From Ascidiaceihabitans sp047624005 (GTDB lineage: Bacteria > Pseudomonadota > Alphaproteobacteria > Rhodobacterales > Rhodobacteraceae), in NCBI GenBank assembly GCA_047624005.1, contig JBLHPE010000006.1:1-64000 (forward strand): a DNA stretch of 64,000 nucleotides, in the 5' to 3' direction. The translations under genes and the position numbers were made by a program. This document shows positions 49,805 to 58,630 of this stretch, piece after piece (the stretch's first letter is position 1; each line of letters begins with the position of its first letter). Under the pieces are notes generated by a model. The model had not been told where the DNA came from, searched no databases, and saw nothing but the letters and a program-made list of their open reading frames with translations.

Positions 49805-51252
49805 TATTCAGCAGCCAACTGTGTTTCACGACGATTTTGCGAAACAGCCAATGGAAACACCTTTGCGGCGTTCAACAACCAGTTTGGATCGAACACATCT
49901 TTGACCAACAATTGAGCCTCAAGATCGGCAGGATCATACTGGTATGTCATCAGATCGCGCTTCTCGATCCCCACACCATGTTCGCCTGTCAGACAGCCAC
50001 CCGCATCCACGCAAAGCTTCAAGATTTCTGCACCCATTTCTTCGCACAGTTCAAGATCACCAGGTTTGTTTGCATCAAATAAGATCAGGGGGTGCATGTT
50101 GCCATCACCCGCGTGAAATACATTACCTACAGGTAAGCCGAATTGTTCCGACAACTCGCCGATACGGCGTAGCACCATCGGCAGTTCGGACACTGGAATG
50201 GTCCCGTCCAAGCACATGTAATCGCTGATCTGACCCATCGCACCAAAGGCACTTTTGCGGCCCAACCAGATCGCAGCGCTTTCCTCAGCCGACTTGCTTT
50301 CACGGAATTCTACAGGGTCATGCCGCATGGCAATTTCCTTAATTCGACCCAATTGGTCATCAATCTCGGCCTCAGACCCTTCGACTTCGACGATCAGCAG
50401 TGCCTGACAATCAGGATACCCGGCTTGCGCAAACTCTTCGGTGGTTTTGATACAAAGTGCGTCCATAAATTCGATCGCTACAGGCAAAACGCCCGCCTTG
50501 ATGATGTCCGAAACACAGGCCCCTGCAACTTCATTGTCGTCAAAGCCAATCAAAACGGGGCGCGCGCCTTCGGGTTTATGCAAGATGCGCAATGTCGCCT
50601 CGGTGACGACGCCCAACTGGCCCTCAGACCCACAAACCAGACCAAGCAGATCCAAACCGCCCGCATCCAAATGTGCACCGCCAATTTCGACAACTTCGCC
50701 AGTCATCAAAACCATCTTCACGCCCAGTAGGTTGTTGGTGGTCACACCATACTTTAGACAATGCGCACCACCAGAATTCATCGCGATGTTACCTGCGATA
50801 GCACAGGCCAATTGGCTGCTGGGATCAGGGGCGTAAAAGAAGCCATCTTCCTCAACTGCGCCCGTAACGCTTAAATTGGTGCGCCCCGTCTGCACGCGAA
50901 TATAGCGATCAGGGTAATTTGTTTCGATCACGTCGTTCATACGGGCCACGCCCAAGATCACGCAATCGGCTGTCGGCAATGCGCCACCCGCCAAAGATGT
51001 ACCCGATCCACGCGGCACGACCGGGACGCCTTCCTCGTGGCAAATCCGCAAAACCGCAGAAACCTCTTCAGTTGTTGTGGGCAGAACCGCAGCCATTGGA
51101 GGGCATCTATATGCAGTCAGGGCATCACATTCATAGGCGCGGGTTTCTACTTCGTCATGGATGACAGCACTCATCGGCAACACGCCTTGCAAACGTTCAA
51201 CCACACGCGACTTACGGGCAAGTACAGATTGGGAGGGGACAGGCATTTCCAT
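49804..51252 (-). CDS. glcD: Glycolate oxidase FAD-linked subunit GlcD
   Basis: A 482-residue FAD_binding_4/FAD-oxidase C flavoprotein. FAD contacts are VPVVPRGSGTSLAGGALPTAD and SQLACAIAGNIAMNSGGAHCLKYGVTTNNLLGVKMVL; the substrate region is VGNVFHAGDGNMHPLI, and GEHGVGIEKRDLM holds the catalytic His of GlcD/D-lactate dehydrogenase-like enzymes. It oxidises glycolate, a common phytoplankton exudate, to glyoxylate. AGGA lies 7 bases before the ATG at 51252. A perfect palindrome 26 bases upstream is a likely operator. Confidence 0.94.
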   Translation of the reverse strand: MEMPVPSQSVLARKSRVVERLQGVLPMSAVIHDEVETRAYECDALTAYRCPPMAAVLPTTTEEVSAVLRICHEEGVPVVPRGSGTSLAGGALPTADCVILGVARMNDVIETNYPDRYIRVQTGRTNLSVTGAVEEDGFFYAPDPSSQLACAIAGNIAMNSGGAHCLKYGVTTNNLLGVKMVLMTGEVVEIGGAHLDAGGLDLLGLVCGSEGQLGVVTEATLRILHKPEGARPVLIGFDDNEVAGACVSDIIKAGVLPVAIEFMDALCIKTTEEFAQAGYPDCQALLIVEVEGSEAEIDDQLGRIKEIAMRHDPVEFRESKSAEESAAIWLGRKSAFGAMGQISDYMCLDGTIPVSELPMVLRRIGELSEQFGLPVGNVFHAGDGNMHPLILFDANKPGDLELCEEMGAEILKLCVDAGGCLTGEHGVGIEKRDLMTYQYDPADLEAQLLVKDVFDPNWLLNAAKVFPLAVSQNRRETQLAAE

Positions 51253-51277
51253 GAACGAATCCTATGCATCAGATGGT

Positions 51278-51298
51278 TTGGTAATATAATATTACCAA
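51278..51298. promoter_or_regulatory. Perfect palindrome upstream of glcD, candidate operator
   Basis: Arms TTGGTAATAT (51278-51287) and ATATTACCAA (51289-51298) around a single A. TTGGT...ACCAA ends are typical of FadR-subfamily GntR regulators such as GlcC, PdhR and LldR. It lies in the 80-base gap between the divergent glcD and DUF599 genes, so it could control both. No GntR gene is in the window. Confidence 0.6.
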
Positions 51299-51332
51299 TT
51301 TATCAGTATGGCAAGTTTTCATCGTGCAAGGT

Positions 51333-52043
51333 ATGAGCAAAGCCATGACATGGACTGACCGCATCGCCCTTTTTAGCCCACTTGATTTGGCGGGTTTAAC
51401 CTTGTTGATCCTTGGATGGATTCTTATCGGCTGGATGATCGACCATTCATCTCCAAAAAGGCCATCCGTCTCGAATCTTATGGCGCAGTATCGCCGCGAG
51501 TGGATGACGCAAATGGTGACACGTGATCCACGCATCTTCGATGCACAAATCATCAGCAGTCTCAGACAAGGTACGGCGTTTTTCGCCTCGACATCGATGC
51601 TCGCTATTGGCGGGACCTTGGCGATGATCGGCAACGGTGAAAAGCTTAGCGGCATCGCCAATGATTTGATCCTTGGCTCTGACCCTGCCTTTGTTTGGGA
51701 AATCAAACTTATCGTGGTCGCCTTGTTCCTGACCAATGCATTCCTAAAATTCGTCTGGTCCAATCGGCTTTTCGGCTACACAGCTGTACTTGTTGCCGCC
51801 GTACCAAATGACATTACCGACCCGCGCTGCATCCCCCGTTCAAAACAAGCCGCAGAAATCGGCATCACAGCCGCACGTGGTTTTAATCGCGGGCTGCGCA
51901 GTATCTATTTTGCGCTGGCGGCGGGTGCTTGGATCGCGGGACCTTTAGCATTGATTGCAGCAGCGATTTTTACCCTCGGGGTAATTTATCGTCGTGAATT
52001 CGCATCTGCTTCGCGCAAAATCCTGATGGACACGACCTCGTGA
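51333..52043 (+). CDS. DUF599-family membrane protein
   Basis: A 236-residue protein with three or four membrane helices (about 14-34, 88-108, 125-145 and 193-220). The family pattern includes LDLAGLTLLILGWILIGW, NRLFGYTAVLVAAVP and AARGFNRGLRSIYFALAAGAWIAGPLALIAA. The function is unknown. Possible starts are a GTG at 51324, ATG at 51333 and ATG at 51345; none has a clear ribosome site, and the middle one is used here. It is divergent from glcD across the palindrome. Confidence 0.8.
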   Translation: MSKAMTWTDRIALFSPLDLAGLTLLILGWILIGWMIDHSSPKRPSVSNLMAQYRREWMTQMVTRDPRIFDAQIISSLRQGTAFFASTSMLAIGGTLAMIGNGEKLSGIANDLILGSDPAFVWEIKLIVVALFLTNAFLKFVWSNRLFGYTAVLVAAVPNDITDPRCIPRSKQAAEIGITAARGFNRGLRSIYFALAAGAWIAGPLALIAAAIFTLGVIYRREFASASRKILMDTTS

Positions 52044-52078
52044 TTTTAGTTCGCTAAGTATTCGACTAAACTGCTCAT

Positions 52079-52432
52079 ATGAAACATATCCTAATCACTG
52101 CCGCTTTGTGCCTCGCAACTTCAGCACAAGCTCAAGCACCCGAAATCACCAAAGTCACTGCTATTGAACTCGGCGGGGCATGGCGCTTTGATGTGTCGAT
52201 CCTGCACCCTGATACTGGCTGGGATCACTATGCCGACGGCTGGCGGGTGCTGGACATGGATGGAAGCGAGCTGGGAATGCGTGTCCTTGGACATCCGCAC
52301 GAGAACGAACAACCTTTCACCCGCTCACTCTCAGGCGTGAAAATCCCCAAGGGCACCAAACAAGTGCAAATCCAAGCGCGCGACCTTCCCCACGGTTGGA
52401 ATGAAGGCACAACAATCGTGACCCTCAACTAA
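52079..52432 (+). CDS. Small secreted protein of unknown function
   Basis: A 117-residue protein with a signal peptide of about 19 residues (ending AQAQA). The mature part (APEITKVTAIELGGAWRFDVSILHPDTGWDHYADGWRVLDMDGSELGMRVLGHPHENEQPFTRSLSGVKIP) reads as an all-beta domain, possibly immunoglobulin-like, with a His-rich GHPHENEQPF. No Cys in the mature chain. I do not recognise a named family. A GC-rich palindromic repeat follows. Confidence 0.78.
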   Translation: MKHILITAALCLATSAQAQAPEITKVTAIELGGAWRFDVSILHPDTGWDHYADGWRVLDMDGSELGMRVLGHPHENEQPFTRSLSGVKIPKGTKQVQIQARDLPHGWNEGTTIVTLN

Positions 52433-52454
52433 AGCTTCTTTTGGTCAAAAATAT

Positions 52455-52495
52455 CCCGGGGGAATCGCGATAGCGATGGGGGCAGCGCCCCCTAA
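52455..52495. repeat. GC-rich palindromic intergenic repeat (possibly of a roseobacter family)
   Basis: ATATCCCGGGGGAATCGCG followed by a GGGGGC-AG-CGCCCCC hairpin, 20 bases after the small secreted gene. It separates that gene from the convergent rlmH, whose stop lies within its right end, and probably acts as a bidirectional terminator. I recall similar sequences between genes in many roseobacters. Confidence 0.55.
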
Positions 52496-52962
52496 ACCCG
52501 ATGATAAGGCGAACCCGCCAATATAGACGCTGCACGATACAACTGTTCACTCAGCATCACGCGCACCATCATATGCGGCCACACCATCGCGCCAAATGAC
52601 AGCAGATGATCCGCATCAGCGCGCAGTGACGGATCAATTCCGTCCGCACCACCAATGACCAACGCCAAATCACCACGCCCGGCATCACGCCAATTGCCAA
52701 TACGTTTGGCAAACGCGGGCGAGGTTTCGACCTTGCCACGTTCATCAAGGCAGCAAATCACAGCACCTTTGGGAAGCGCACGACGCAGCAGGTCGGCTTC
52801 GGCTCCCATACCAGCGTTCTTGCGATCCTCAACCTCGACGACCTTAACAGGGCCAAGGCCAAGGGCCCGCCCCGTGCGGTCAAATCGGGTGATGTAATCT
52901 GTGATTAGGTCTGCTTCAGGGCCAGCGCGTAGCCGGCCCACTGCGCAGATATGAACGCGCAC
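52492..52962 (-). CDS. rlmH: 23S rRNA (pseudouridine-1915-N3)-methyltransferase RlmH
   Basis: A 156-residue SPOUT-class (knotted) methyltransferase that modifies helix 69 of 23S rRNA. VRVHICAVGRLR at the start, CLDERGKVETSPAFAKRIGNW, LVIGGADGIDPSLR (the SAM-binding GGADG) and SFGAMVWPHMMVRVMLSEQLYRAASILAGSPYHRV at the end are the family pattern. A GTG at 52962 is used because homologues begin there; the longer frame to 53130 runs into rsfS. It follows rsfS by 13 bases, the usual order. Confidence 0.95.
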   Translation of the reverse strand: MRVHICAVGRLRAGPEADLITDYITRFDRTGRALGLGPVKVVEVEDRKNAGMGAEADLLRRALPKGAVICCLDERGKVETSPAFAKRIGNWRDAGRGDLALVIGGADGIDPSLRADADHLLSFGAMVWPHMMVRVMLSEQLYRAASILAGSPYHRV

Positions 52963-52975
52963 TTTTAATGCGCGA

Positions 52976-53356
52976 TCAGTTGGTTGGTTCTGTTGGTTCG
53001 TCTGTGTCGCAAGCGGTCGGCATCCACATTTTTTCCAACTGATAAAACTCACGTACTTCAGGGCGGAAAACATGAACGATGATGTCGCCCGTATCAACCA
53101 GAACCCAGTCGCCCGTATTCTTACCTTCAATACGGGACATATGCCCGAATTCGGTCTTCAAACGCTCAACCAACTTTTCAGAGATGGCAGAAACCTGACG
53201 CGAGGAACGACCTGAACAAACCACCATGTGGTCGCCAATAGCCGTCATGCCGCGCAGATCGATCTGCACAACGTCTTCAGCTTTGTCATCATCAAGCGAT
53301 GAAAGAACGGCGGCCAAAAGTTTATCACTTGTAGCTTTAGAAACAGCAGACGACAT
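52976..53356 (-). CDS. rsfS: Ribosome silencing factor RsfS
   Basis: A 126-residue factor that binds uL14 of the large subunit and blocks subunit joining under starvation. DVVQIDLRGMTAIGDHMVVCSGRSSRQVSAISEKLVERLK, GKNTGDWVLVDTGDIIVHVFRPEVREFYQLEKMW is the Oligomerisation/Iojap pattern. The ATG at 53356 was chosen over an in-frame upstream start at 53389, since GGGG is eight bases away and the extra residues do not look conserved. It is upstream of rlmH in the same direction. Confidence 0.95.
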   Translation of the reverse strand: MSSAVSKATSDKLLAAVLSSLDDDKAEDVVQIDLRGMTAIGDHMVVCSGRSSRQVSAISEKLVERLKTEFGHMSRIEGKNTGDWVLVDTGDIIVHVFRPEVREFYQLEKMWMPTACDTDEPTEPTN

Positions 53357-53542
53357 CAGCGTTGCCCCATCTTGCGCAGCACCGGCCACGTTTGTTTGGA
53401 TTGACAGGACATTGTCCTCCTAAGAATCGCACCATCTGATCCCCGGTGCTGGGATATCGTCACTTAACGACCCTTACCTGACAATTCAATAACAGTTCAA
53501 GCATTCTGCAATCATGCCGCAGCGCAGCGTTGCGTCAAATCC

Positions 53543-54883
53543 TCAGTCGGCCTCATCTGCGTGCACCCGAACTTCGCGCTGCGGAAATGGAATCGAGATG
53601 TCGTTGGCTTTGAACGCGTCCCACAATGCCAGATAAACGCCGCCCCTGATGTTGGTTAACCCACCCGTTGGGTCTTTGATCCAAAACCTAAGGATATAGT
53701 CGACAGAACTGTCCCCAAACCCAACGATATGGCAGACGGGCCTTTTGGGATAATCCAGAACACGCTCCACAGTTGTCGCCGCTTCAATCGCCAGTTCCCG
53801 CACCTTATGGGGGTCGTCGCCGTAGGCCGCGCCAAAATATATGTCCAACCGAACATAGTCATTTGAGTGGGACCAGTTCACCACTTGATTGGTAATCAAG
53901 TCCTCATTCGGGATCAGGTATTCTTTGCCATCCCGCGTCACCACGGATGCGTACCGCGCACCCAGTGTTTGAATCCAACCAAACGTCTCACCAACTGAAA
54001 TCACATCACCCGGTTTGATCGACTTATCCAGCAGAATGATCACACCTGACACAAGGTTCGAAATCACCTTTTGCAGGCCAAAACCAAGGCCAACACCAAT
54101 GGCACCCGTCAATACAGCAAGGCCCGTTAGGTCAATGCCAATGGCCTTAACCCCCATAAAGAAGGCCATGCCATAAAGGACGATTTGCACACCCTTTACG
54201 GCCAAGACTTTCATCGAGGGGCTAATGTCTTCGTTGCGCCGGATCGTGGTCGCCGTCGTGGTCGACACCAAACGCGCTATCGTGAACAGAACCGCAATAA
54301 CGACCATCGCAGAGATCAGCATCATCACTGAGACGCGGAAATCGCCAAATTCAAACGCCAGATCGTCCAAAAATGCGCCTACTGCATTGTGGACGTTCAG
54401 GTAATAAAGGGTCGCAAAGATCCACAGCCCCCACCGCACGATAATGCGCAGCGGTCGATTGCGCACCAATCGCGATACAAAGGCGATCAACAGCCACGCC
54501 AACCCCAATGTCGCGGCCAATCCAATCAGATAAGATCGTGAGGGCCATGTGACGCTGTGCATGACGGCCCAAATGGACCACGCGAGGGCTGAAAACCAGA
54601 TCAGGCCAAGTCGATGTCGGATCGGTACAATCATGCGCAGTTGCCAGGTTTTCCAACCTTCGCGGGACCGCACCCATGCTTGCAGCCAATGGTCCGACAA
54701 ATGGTGCAGGCCGTAAGCCACCGCGATTAGTCCAAGGATGATCAACACCTGATACAATTTCCACCCGGGCATCATCAGGCTTTCGGCAAAGCGCACGGCA
54801 TCTGTGAACAGACCCTCAAGCTCTTGATAAAATGTCATTTGCGGGAGGGTTTCATCTTCCATATCCATGTGTTGCACAGGCAT
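53543..54883 (-). CDS. MscS-family mechanosensitive ion channel
   Basis: A 446-residue membrane protein. Helices cluster at about 40-62, 85-110, 115-150, 155-175, 180-205 and 225-275. The pore-lining helix and following beta domain are clear: LAVLTGAIGVGLGFGLQKVISNLVSGVIILLDKSIKPGDVISVGETFGWIQTLGARYASVVTRDGKEYLIPNEDLITNQVVNWSH. It releases solutes on osmotic downshift. The extra N-terminal helices place it with larger MscS homologues (YnaI/YbdG-like). An ATG at 54883 is kept; in-frame ATGs at 54868 and 54838 are possible. Confidence 0.92.
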   Translation of the reverse strand: MPVQHMDMEDETLPQMTFYQELEGLFTDAVRFAESLMMPGWKLYQVLIILGLIAVAYGLHHLSDHWLQAWVRSREGWKTWQLRMIVPIRHRLGLIWFSALAWSIWAVMHSVTWPSRSYLIGLAATLGLAWLLIAFVSRLVRNRPLRIIVRWGLWIFATLYYLNVHNAVGAFLDDLAFEFGDFRVSVMMLISAMVVIAVLFTIARLVSTTTATTIRRNEDISPSMKVLAVKGVQIVLYGMAFFMGVKAIGIDLTGLAVLTGAIGVGLGFGLQKVISNLVSGVIILLDKSIKPGDVISVGETFGWIQTLGARYASVVTRDGKEYLIPNEDLITNQVVNWSHSNDYVRLDIYFGAAYGDDPHKVRELAIEAATTVERVLDYPKRPVCHIVGFGDSSVDYILRFWIKDPTGGLTNIRGGVYLALWDAFKANDISIPFPQREVRVHADEAD

Positions 54884-54955
54884 AGCCTAACACGCAATAT
54901 CCCTGCATCAGCGCATCCCCTTGCGAGACTCGGTTTGGCGCTGTATCTGACCCCC

Positions 54956-55057
54956 ATGACATGGCTATTAAATATTGGGCTTTTTGACATTTGCGACCGC
55001 GCCCGTTTGGGCGAACGCTTTTTTGGGGCAACCCACACCGTGCTGGCACGACTATAA
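54956..55057 (+). CDS. Possible 33-codon leader peptide upstream of leuC
   Basis: A short frame (MTWLLNIGLFDICDRARLGE...) ends 74 bases before leuC. Six of 33 residues are Leu, using the uncommon codons CTA and TTA next to the start and CTA at the end. This would suit a leucine-sensing leader. There is no ribosome site and no clear terminator/antiterminator hairpin, so it remains tentative. A 15-base direct repeat (CAATACGCCTA at 55071 and 55086) follows. Confidence 0.3.
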   Translation: MTWLLNIGLFDICDRARLGERFFGATHTVLARL

Positions 55058-55131
55058 ACCCGCGCCCACCCAATACGCCTAGAACCAATACGCCTAAAAA
55101 TTTCAAACCAAACCCGAAGGGAGAGGACCAC

Positions 55132-56538
55132 ATGTCCCCCAAAACGCTTTATGATAAAATCTGGGATGCTCACGTTGCACACGAGGCGGATGATGGCACT
55201 TGCTTGCTGTATATTGACCGCCACTTGGTCCACGAAGTGACCAGCCCGCAAGCCTTTGAAGGTCTGCGCATGACGGGTCGCAAAGTGCGCGCACCTGAAA
55301 AAACCATCGCCGTGCCTGATCACAACGTTCCAACAACTTTGGACCGCGCCGACGCGACAACCATGACCGAAGACAGCCGCATTCAGGTGAATGCACTGGA
55401 CACGAACGCCAAAGAATTCGGCATTCACTACTATCCAGTGTCTGACGTTCGTCAGGGCATCGTGCACATCGTTGGCCCAGAACAGGGTTGGACGCTTCCA
55501 GGAATGACCGTTGTGTGCGGCGACAGCCACACGGCAACACACGGCGCATTTGGGTCTTTGGCTCATGGCATCGGGACTTCGGAGGTTGAGCACGTTCTCG
55601 CCACCCAGACGCTGATCCAGAAGAAATCCAAAAACATGAAGGTCGAGATCACTGGCAAGCTCGCTACAGGTGTCACGGCAAAAGACATCACCATGGCTGT
55701 GATTGGTAAAACTGGCACCGCTGGTGGCACGGGTTTCGTAATCGAGTATTGCGGCGAAGCGATCCGTGATCTGTCCATGGAAGGTCGTATGACCGTCTGC
55801 AACATGGCTATTGAGGGCGGCGCACGTGCTGGCCTGATCGCGCCAGATCAGAAAACATACGACTACTGCATGGGCCGCCCCCACGCACCAAAAGGCGCAC
55901 AGTGGGAAGCCGCTTTGACGTGGTGGAAAACACTCTTCTCAGATGACGACGCTGCATGGGACGAGATCATTACGATCAAAGCCGAAGACATTGCACCACT
56001 CGTCACTTGGGGCACTTCCCCAGAAGACGTTCTGCCAATCACGGCATTGGTTCCATCGGCCGACAGTTTCACTGGCGGTAAAGTCGGTGCTGCCCAGCGC
56101 GCGCTTGACTACATGGGTCTGACGGCTGGTCAAAAACTGTCAGACGTTGAAATCGACACGGTCTTTATCGGGTCCTGCACAAACGGTCGTATCGAAGATC
56201 TACGTGCCGCTGCTGCAATCCTGAAAGGCAAAAAGATCAAAGACGGTCTACGTGCCATGGTTGTTCCAGGTTCTGGTCTTGTCCGTGCCCAAGCCGAAGA
56301 AGAAGGTCTTGCAGACATCTTCCTTGAGGCTGGCTTTGAATGGCGCCTTGCGGGTTGTTCCATGTGTCTGGCGATGAACCCAGATCAATTGGCACCGGGC
56401 GAACGTTGCGCGGCAACATCAAACCGTAACTTTGAAGGCCGTCAGGGTCGCGGCGGACGCACACACCTGATGTCACCGGGTATGGCGGCTGCGGCTGCGA
56501 TCACGGGCAAGCTGACTGACGTTCGGGACATGATGTAA
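55132..56538 (+). CDS. leuC: 3-isopropylmalate dehydratase large subunit LeuC
   Basis: A 468-residue aconitase-family subunit that isomerises 2- to 3-isopropylmalate in leucine synthesis with LeuD. MSPKTLYDKIWDAHVAHE, VVCGDSHTATHGAFGSLAHGIGTSEVEHVLATQTL and the cluster Cys residues in FIGSCTNGRIEDL and LAGCSMCLAMNPD (three Cys for 4Fe-4S) are all present. GAAGGGAGAGG lies before the ATG at 55132. LeuD follows after an intervening glycosyltransferase gene. Confidence 0.96.
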   Translation: MSPKTLYDKIWDAHVAHEADDGTCLLYIDRHLVHEVTSPQAFEGLRMTGRKVRAPEKTIAVPDHNVPTTLDRADATTMTEDSRIQVNALDTNAKEFGIHYYPVSDVRQGIVHIVGPEQGWTLPGMTVVCGDSHTATHGAFGSLAHGIGTSEVEHVLATQTLIQKKSKNMKVEITGKLATGVTAKDITMAVIGKTGTAGGTGFVIEYCGEAIRDLSMEGRMTVCNMAIEGGARAGLIAPDQKTYDYCMGRPHAPKGAQWEAALTWWKTLFSDDDAAWDEIITIKAEDIAPLVTWGTSPEDVLPITALVPSADSFTGGKVGAAQRALDYMGLTAGQKLSDVEIDTVFIGSCTNGRIEDLRAAAAILKGKKIKDGLRAMVVPGSGLVRAQAEEEGLADIFLEAGFEWRLAGCSMCLAMNPDQLAPGERCAATSNRNFEGRQGRGGRTHLMSPGMAAAAAITGKLTDVRDMM

Positions 56539-56669
56539 GTTCGGGTTCTCCCGTTCTTACTTAGGTAAATCATGTTGGCTGTTGGCGATCATAATAAGCG
56601 AAATGCGACCCTGCCCTTTGGGGCCGGACGCACTTTGTTTGTCCTTTGCTTGCAAGGGGATGTTTTCGC

Positions 56670-57488
56670 ATGACAACTGCCGCTCAAACCCCCGTTGGTT
56701 CCCTTTGGATTGGGGACACCCTTCGTGATCTGGAAAAGTTATGCTTGGCCAGTTTCGCGCATCAGGGTCATCCCGTCACATTGTTCCACACCCACCCGCT
56801 TGAGGACCCTCAATTGGACGGTGTCACACTGCGGCCTGCCCGCGATGTGTTTCAATATGACGATAGCCTGCTAGAGCATGCTGCCCCTGCCGTCTTTGCC
56901 GATCTGTTTCGGCTACGGATGGTACGCGACACTGATCTAACGTGGGTGGACACCGATATTGTCTGTCTCAAGCCATTCTTGGCCACCGATGGGTATTTGG
57001 TGGGGTTTGAAACCGACACGACGGTTAATAACGCTGTGATGCGTTTACCTGCGGACTCTGAGGCACTGAATGCGTTGATCGACGTATTCAGCGAACCAAC
57101 CTTTGTGCCACCGTGGCTAAGCCAGCACGACGCCAATCAGGTCAACCTGTTACCGCCAGAACAACGGTTACTTGGATCAGCTAAACAAGTTCCAAATGTC
57201 TTTGGTCCGCATGCCATCACTTGGGCGCTCAAAGAATCCGGCGAAGTAGAACATGCACTGCCCTTTGACCGTCTGAACCCAGTGCCTTGGCCGATGGGTG
57301 ACATCTACTTCAACCCGCATGGCGGTGTCGAAGGTTGGCTGACCGACAAAACAATGGGCGTACATATGTATGCCTCTCGTGTGCGCGCACTGCATAAGCG
57401 CACACCGCCCTACGTGGGCTCTTTTATAGCAAACATCGCCACCAAGGTCGGTTTCGACTTTGGCGGGCGTCCCTTCAAACAAGTATAA
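56670..57488 (+). CDS. DxD-containing glycosyltransferase (sugar-binding, capsule/GT32-like), between leuC and leuD
   Basis: A 272-residue protein with WIGDTLRDLEKLCLASFAHQGHPVTLFHTHP, ADLFRLRMVRDTDLTWVDTDIVCLKPF (the DTD is a DxD metal/nucleotide-sugar motif) and a tail GVHMYASRVRALHKRTPPYVGSF. This pattern is that of small GT-A enzymes of the Gly_transf_sug/capsular type. AAGGGG lies 9 bases before the ATG at 56670; an in-frame ATG at 56646 is less good. It lies 131 bases after leuC and ends 11 bases before leuD. The acceptor is unknown. Confidence 0.82.
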   Translation: MTTAAQTPVGSLWIGDTLRDLEKLCLASFAHQGHPVTLFHTHPLEDPQLDGVTLRPARDVFQYDDSLLEHAAPAVFADLFRLRMVRDTDLTWVDTDIVCLKPFLATDGYLVGFETDTTVNNAVMRLPADSEALNALIDVFSEPTFVPPWLSQHDANQVNLLPPEQRLLGSAKQVPNVFGPHAITWALKESGEVEHALPFDRLNPVPWPMGDIYFNPHGGVEGWLTDKTMGVHMYASRVRALHKRTPPYVGSFIANIATKVGFDFGGRPFKQV

Positions 57489-57499
57489 GGACAGACCAA

Positions 57500-58105
57500 A
57501 TGGATAAGTTCGGAACACTGACTGGCATTGCAGCACCAATGCCTTTGATCAACATCGACACTGATATGATCATCCCAAAGCAATTCTTGAAAACCATCAA
57601 ACGTTCAGGCCTAGGCGTGAACCTGTTTGACGAAATGCGGTATGATGATGATCGCAAGGAAATCCCAGGTTTCGTGTTGAACCAAGACGCGTACCGCGAG
57701 GCACAGATCATTGTGGCTGGCGATAACTTTGGTTGCGGTTCATCACGCGAACACGCGCCATGGGCGATCAAAGACTTTGGGATCACCTGCGTTATCGCCC
57801 CCAGCTTTGCCGACATCTTCTATGGCAACTGCTTTAAGAACGGCATCCTGCCGATCGCATTGCCACAGGAACAGATCGACGTGCTGTTGAAGGACGCTGA
57901 AAAAGGCGCAAACGCACGTATGACCATCGATCTTGAAACACAGACCGTCACAACATCCGACGGTGAAGTGTTCAATTTTGAAGTAGACTCGTTCAAAAAG
58001 CATTGCTTGATGCAAGGCTTGGACGACATCGGCCTGACGATGGAAAAAGTGACTTCGATCGACACCTTCGAAGCAGCTGCTGAAACACAGCGCCCTTGGG
58101 TCTAA
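57500..58105 (+). CDS. leuD: 3-isopropylmalate dehydratase small subunit LeuD
   Basis: A 201-residue swivelling domain that completes the LeuCD active site. MDKFGTLTGIAAPMPLINIDTDMIIPKQFLKT, GDNFGCGSSREHAPWAIKDFGI and APSFADIFYGNCFKNGILPI are the standard motifs; the GSSREHAPWA loop and the NID residues contact substrate. It lies 11 bases after the glycosyltransferase gene with a good AAGGAC. A rho-independent terminator follows. Confidence 0.96.
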   Translation: MDKFGTLTGIAAPMPLINIDTDMIIPKQFLKTIKRSGLGVNLFDEMRYDDDRKEIPGFVLNQDAYREAQIIVAGDNFGCGSSREHAPWAIKDFGITCVIAPSFADIFYGNCFKNGILPIALPQEQIDVLLKDAEKGANARMTIDLETQTVTTSDGEVFNFEVDSFKKHCLMQGLDDIGLTMEKVTSIDTFEAAAETQRPWV

Positions 58106-58131
58106 GACACCTCATTATAGTTATTAAAAAG

Positions 58132-58160
58132 AAGGGCTGTGCCAACGCGCAGCCCTTTTG
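58132..58160 (+). terminator. Rho-independent terminator of the leuC-GT-leuD unit
   Basis: AAGGGCTG pairs with CAGCCCTT around a 10-base loop, followed by TTTT at 58157-58160, 27 bases after the leuD stop. Confidence 0.88.
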
Positions 58161-58630
58161 CTGTCGTCGCTGATTGCGCTAGTCAAAAACGGGGGCAAGG
58201 ATTCTGGTTTTCAAAAACGGCCAAATAGGTGAAAAACCTATACAAAAACTGTGGCCCTCATTGTGATTCTCGCCAAACGTGTATTGCGTGATCAGCGATT
58301 CCTCCCTTTCTCGCACCACCTCAGCAATGGTTTCTCGACCGGGCTATTTACAAAATGTTAACAATATCAATGCCCGAATAGTGGCCAAACAACCCGCTAC
58401 CACAACATGTGCCAGCCTGCCATCATTGCGCCTTAGAAATGATGCAAGAAGGCACCACCCCTGCCTTCAAACCGCCCAAAGCGTTGCCATAATGTAAGCA
58501 CGACTTGAGACGCCAATCGAAACAAGGCACAAATGGGGCAAGAATGAGGCAAGCTGCCCCCGTTGGCAGGATCAAGTTGGAACAAGTACGCGGCATGTAT
58601 CGCGACTGGCCAGTTTGAAGGGATCGAAAA
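58161..58630. other. 470-base gene-free interval after leuD
   Basis: Small frames here (for example 58279-58497) lack a ribosome site and recognisable composition. The interval presumably holds the promoter of the membrane-protein gene that starts at 58631. No RNA gene was recognised. Confidence 0.5.

Noticed and set aside
54835..55884. Long minus-strand frame (349 codons) across the start of leuC
   Set aside because: Lies opposite the well-supported leuC and mscS genes; Cys/His/Arg-rich composition typical of an antisense shadow.
58279..58497. 72-codon frame in the leuD downstream interval
   Set aside because: No ribosome site, no hydrophobic or domain pattern; overlaps the expected promoter region.
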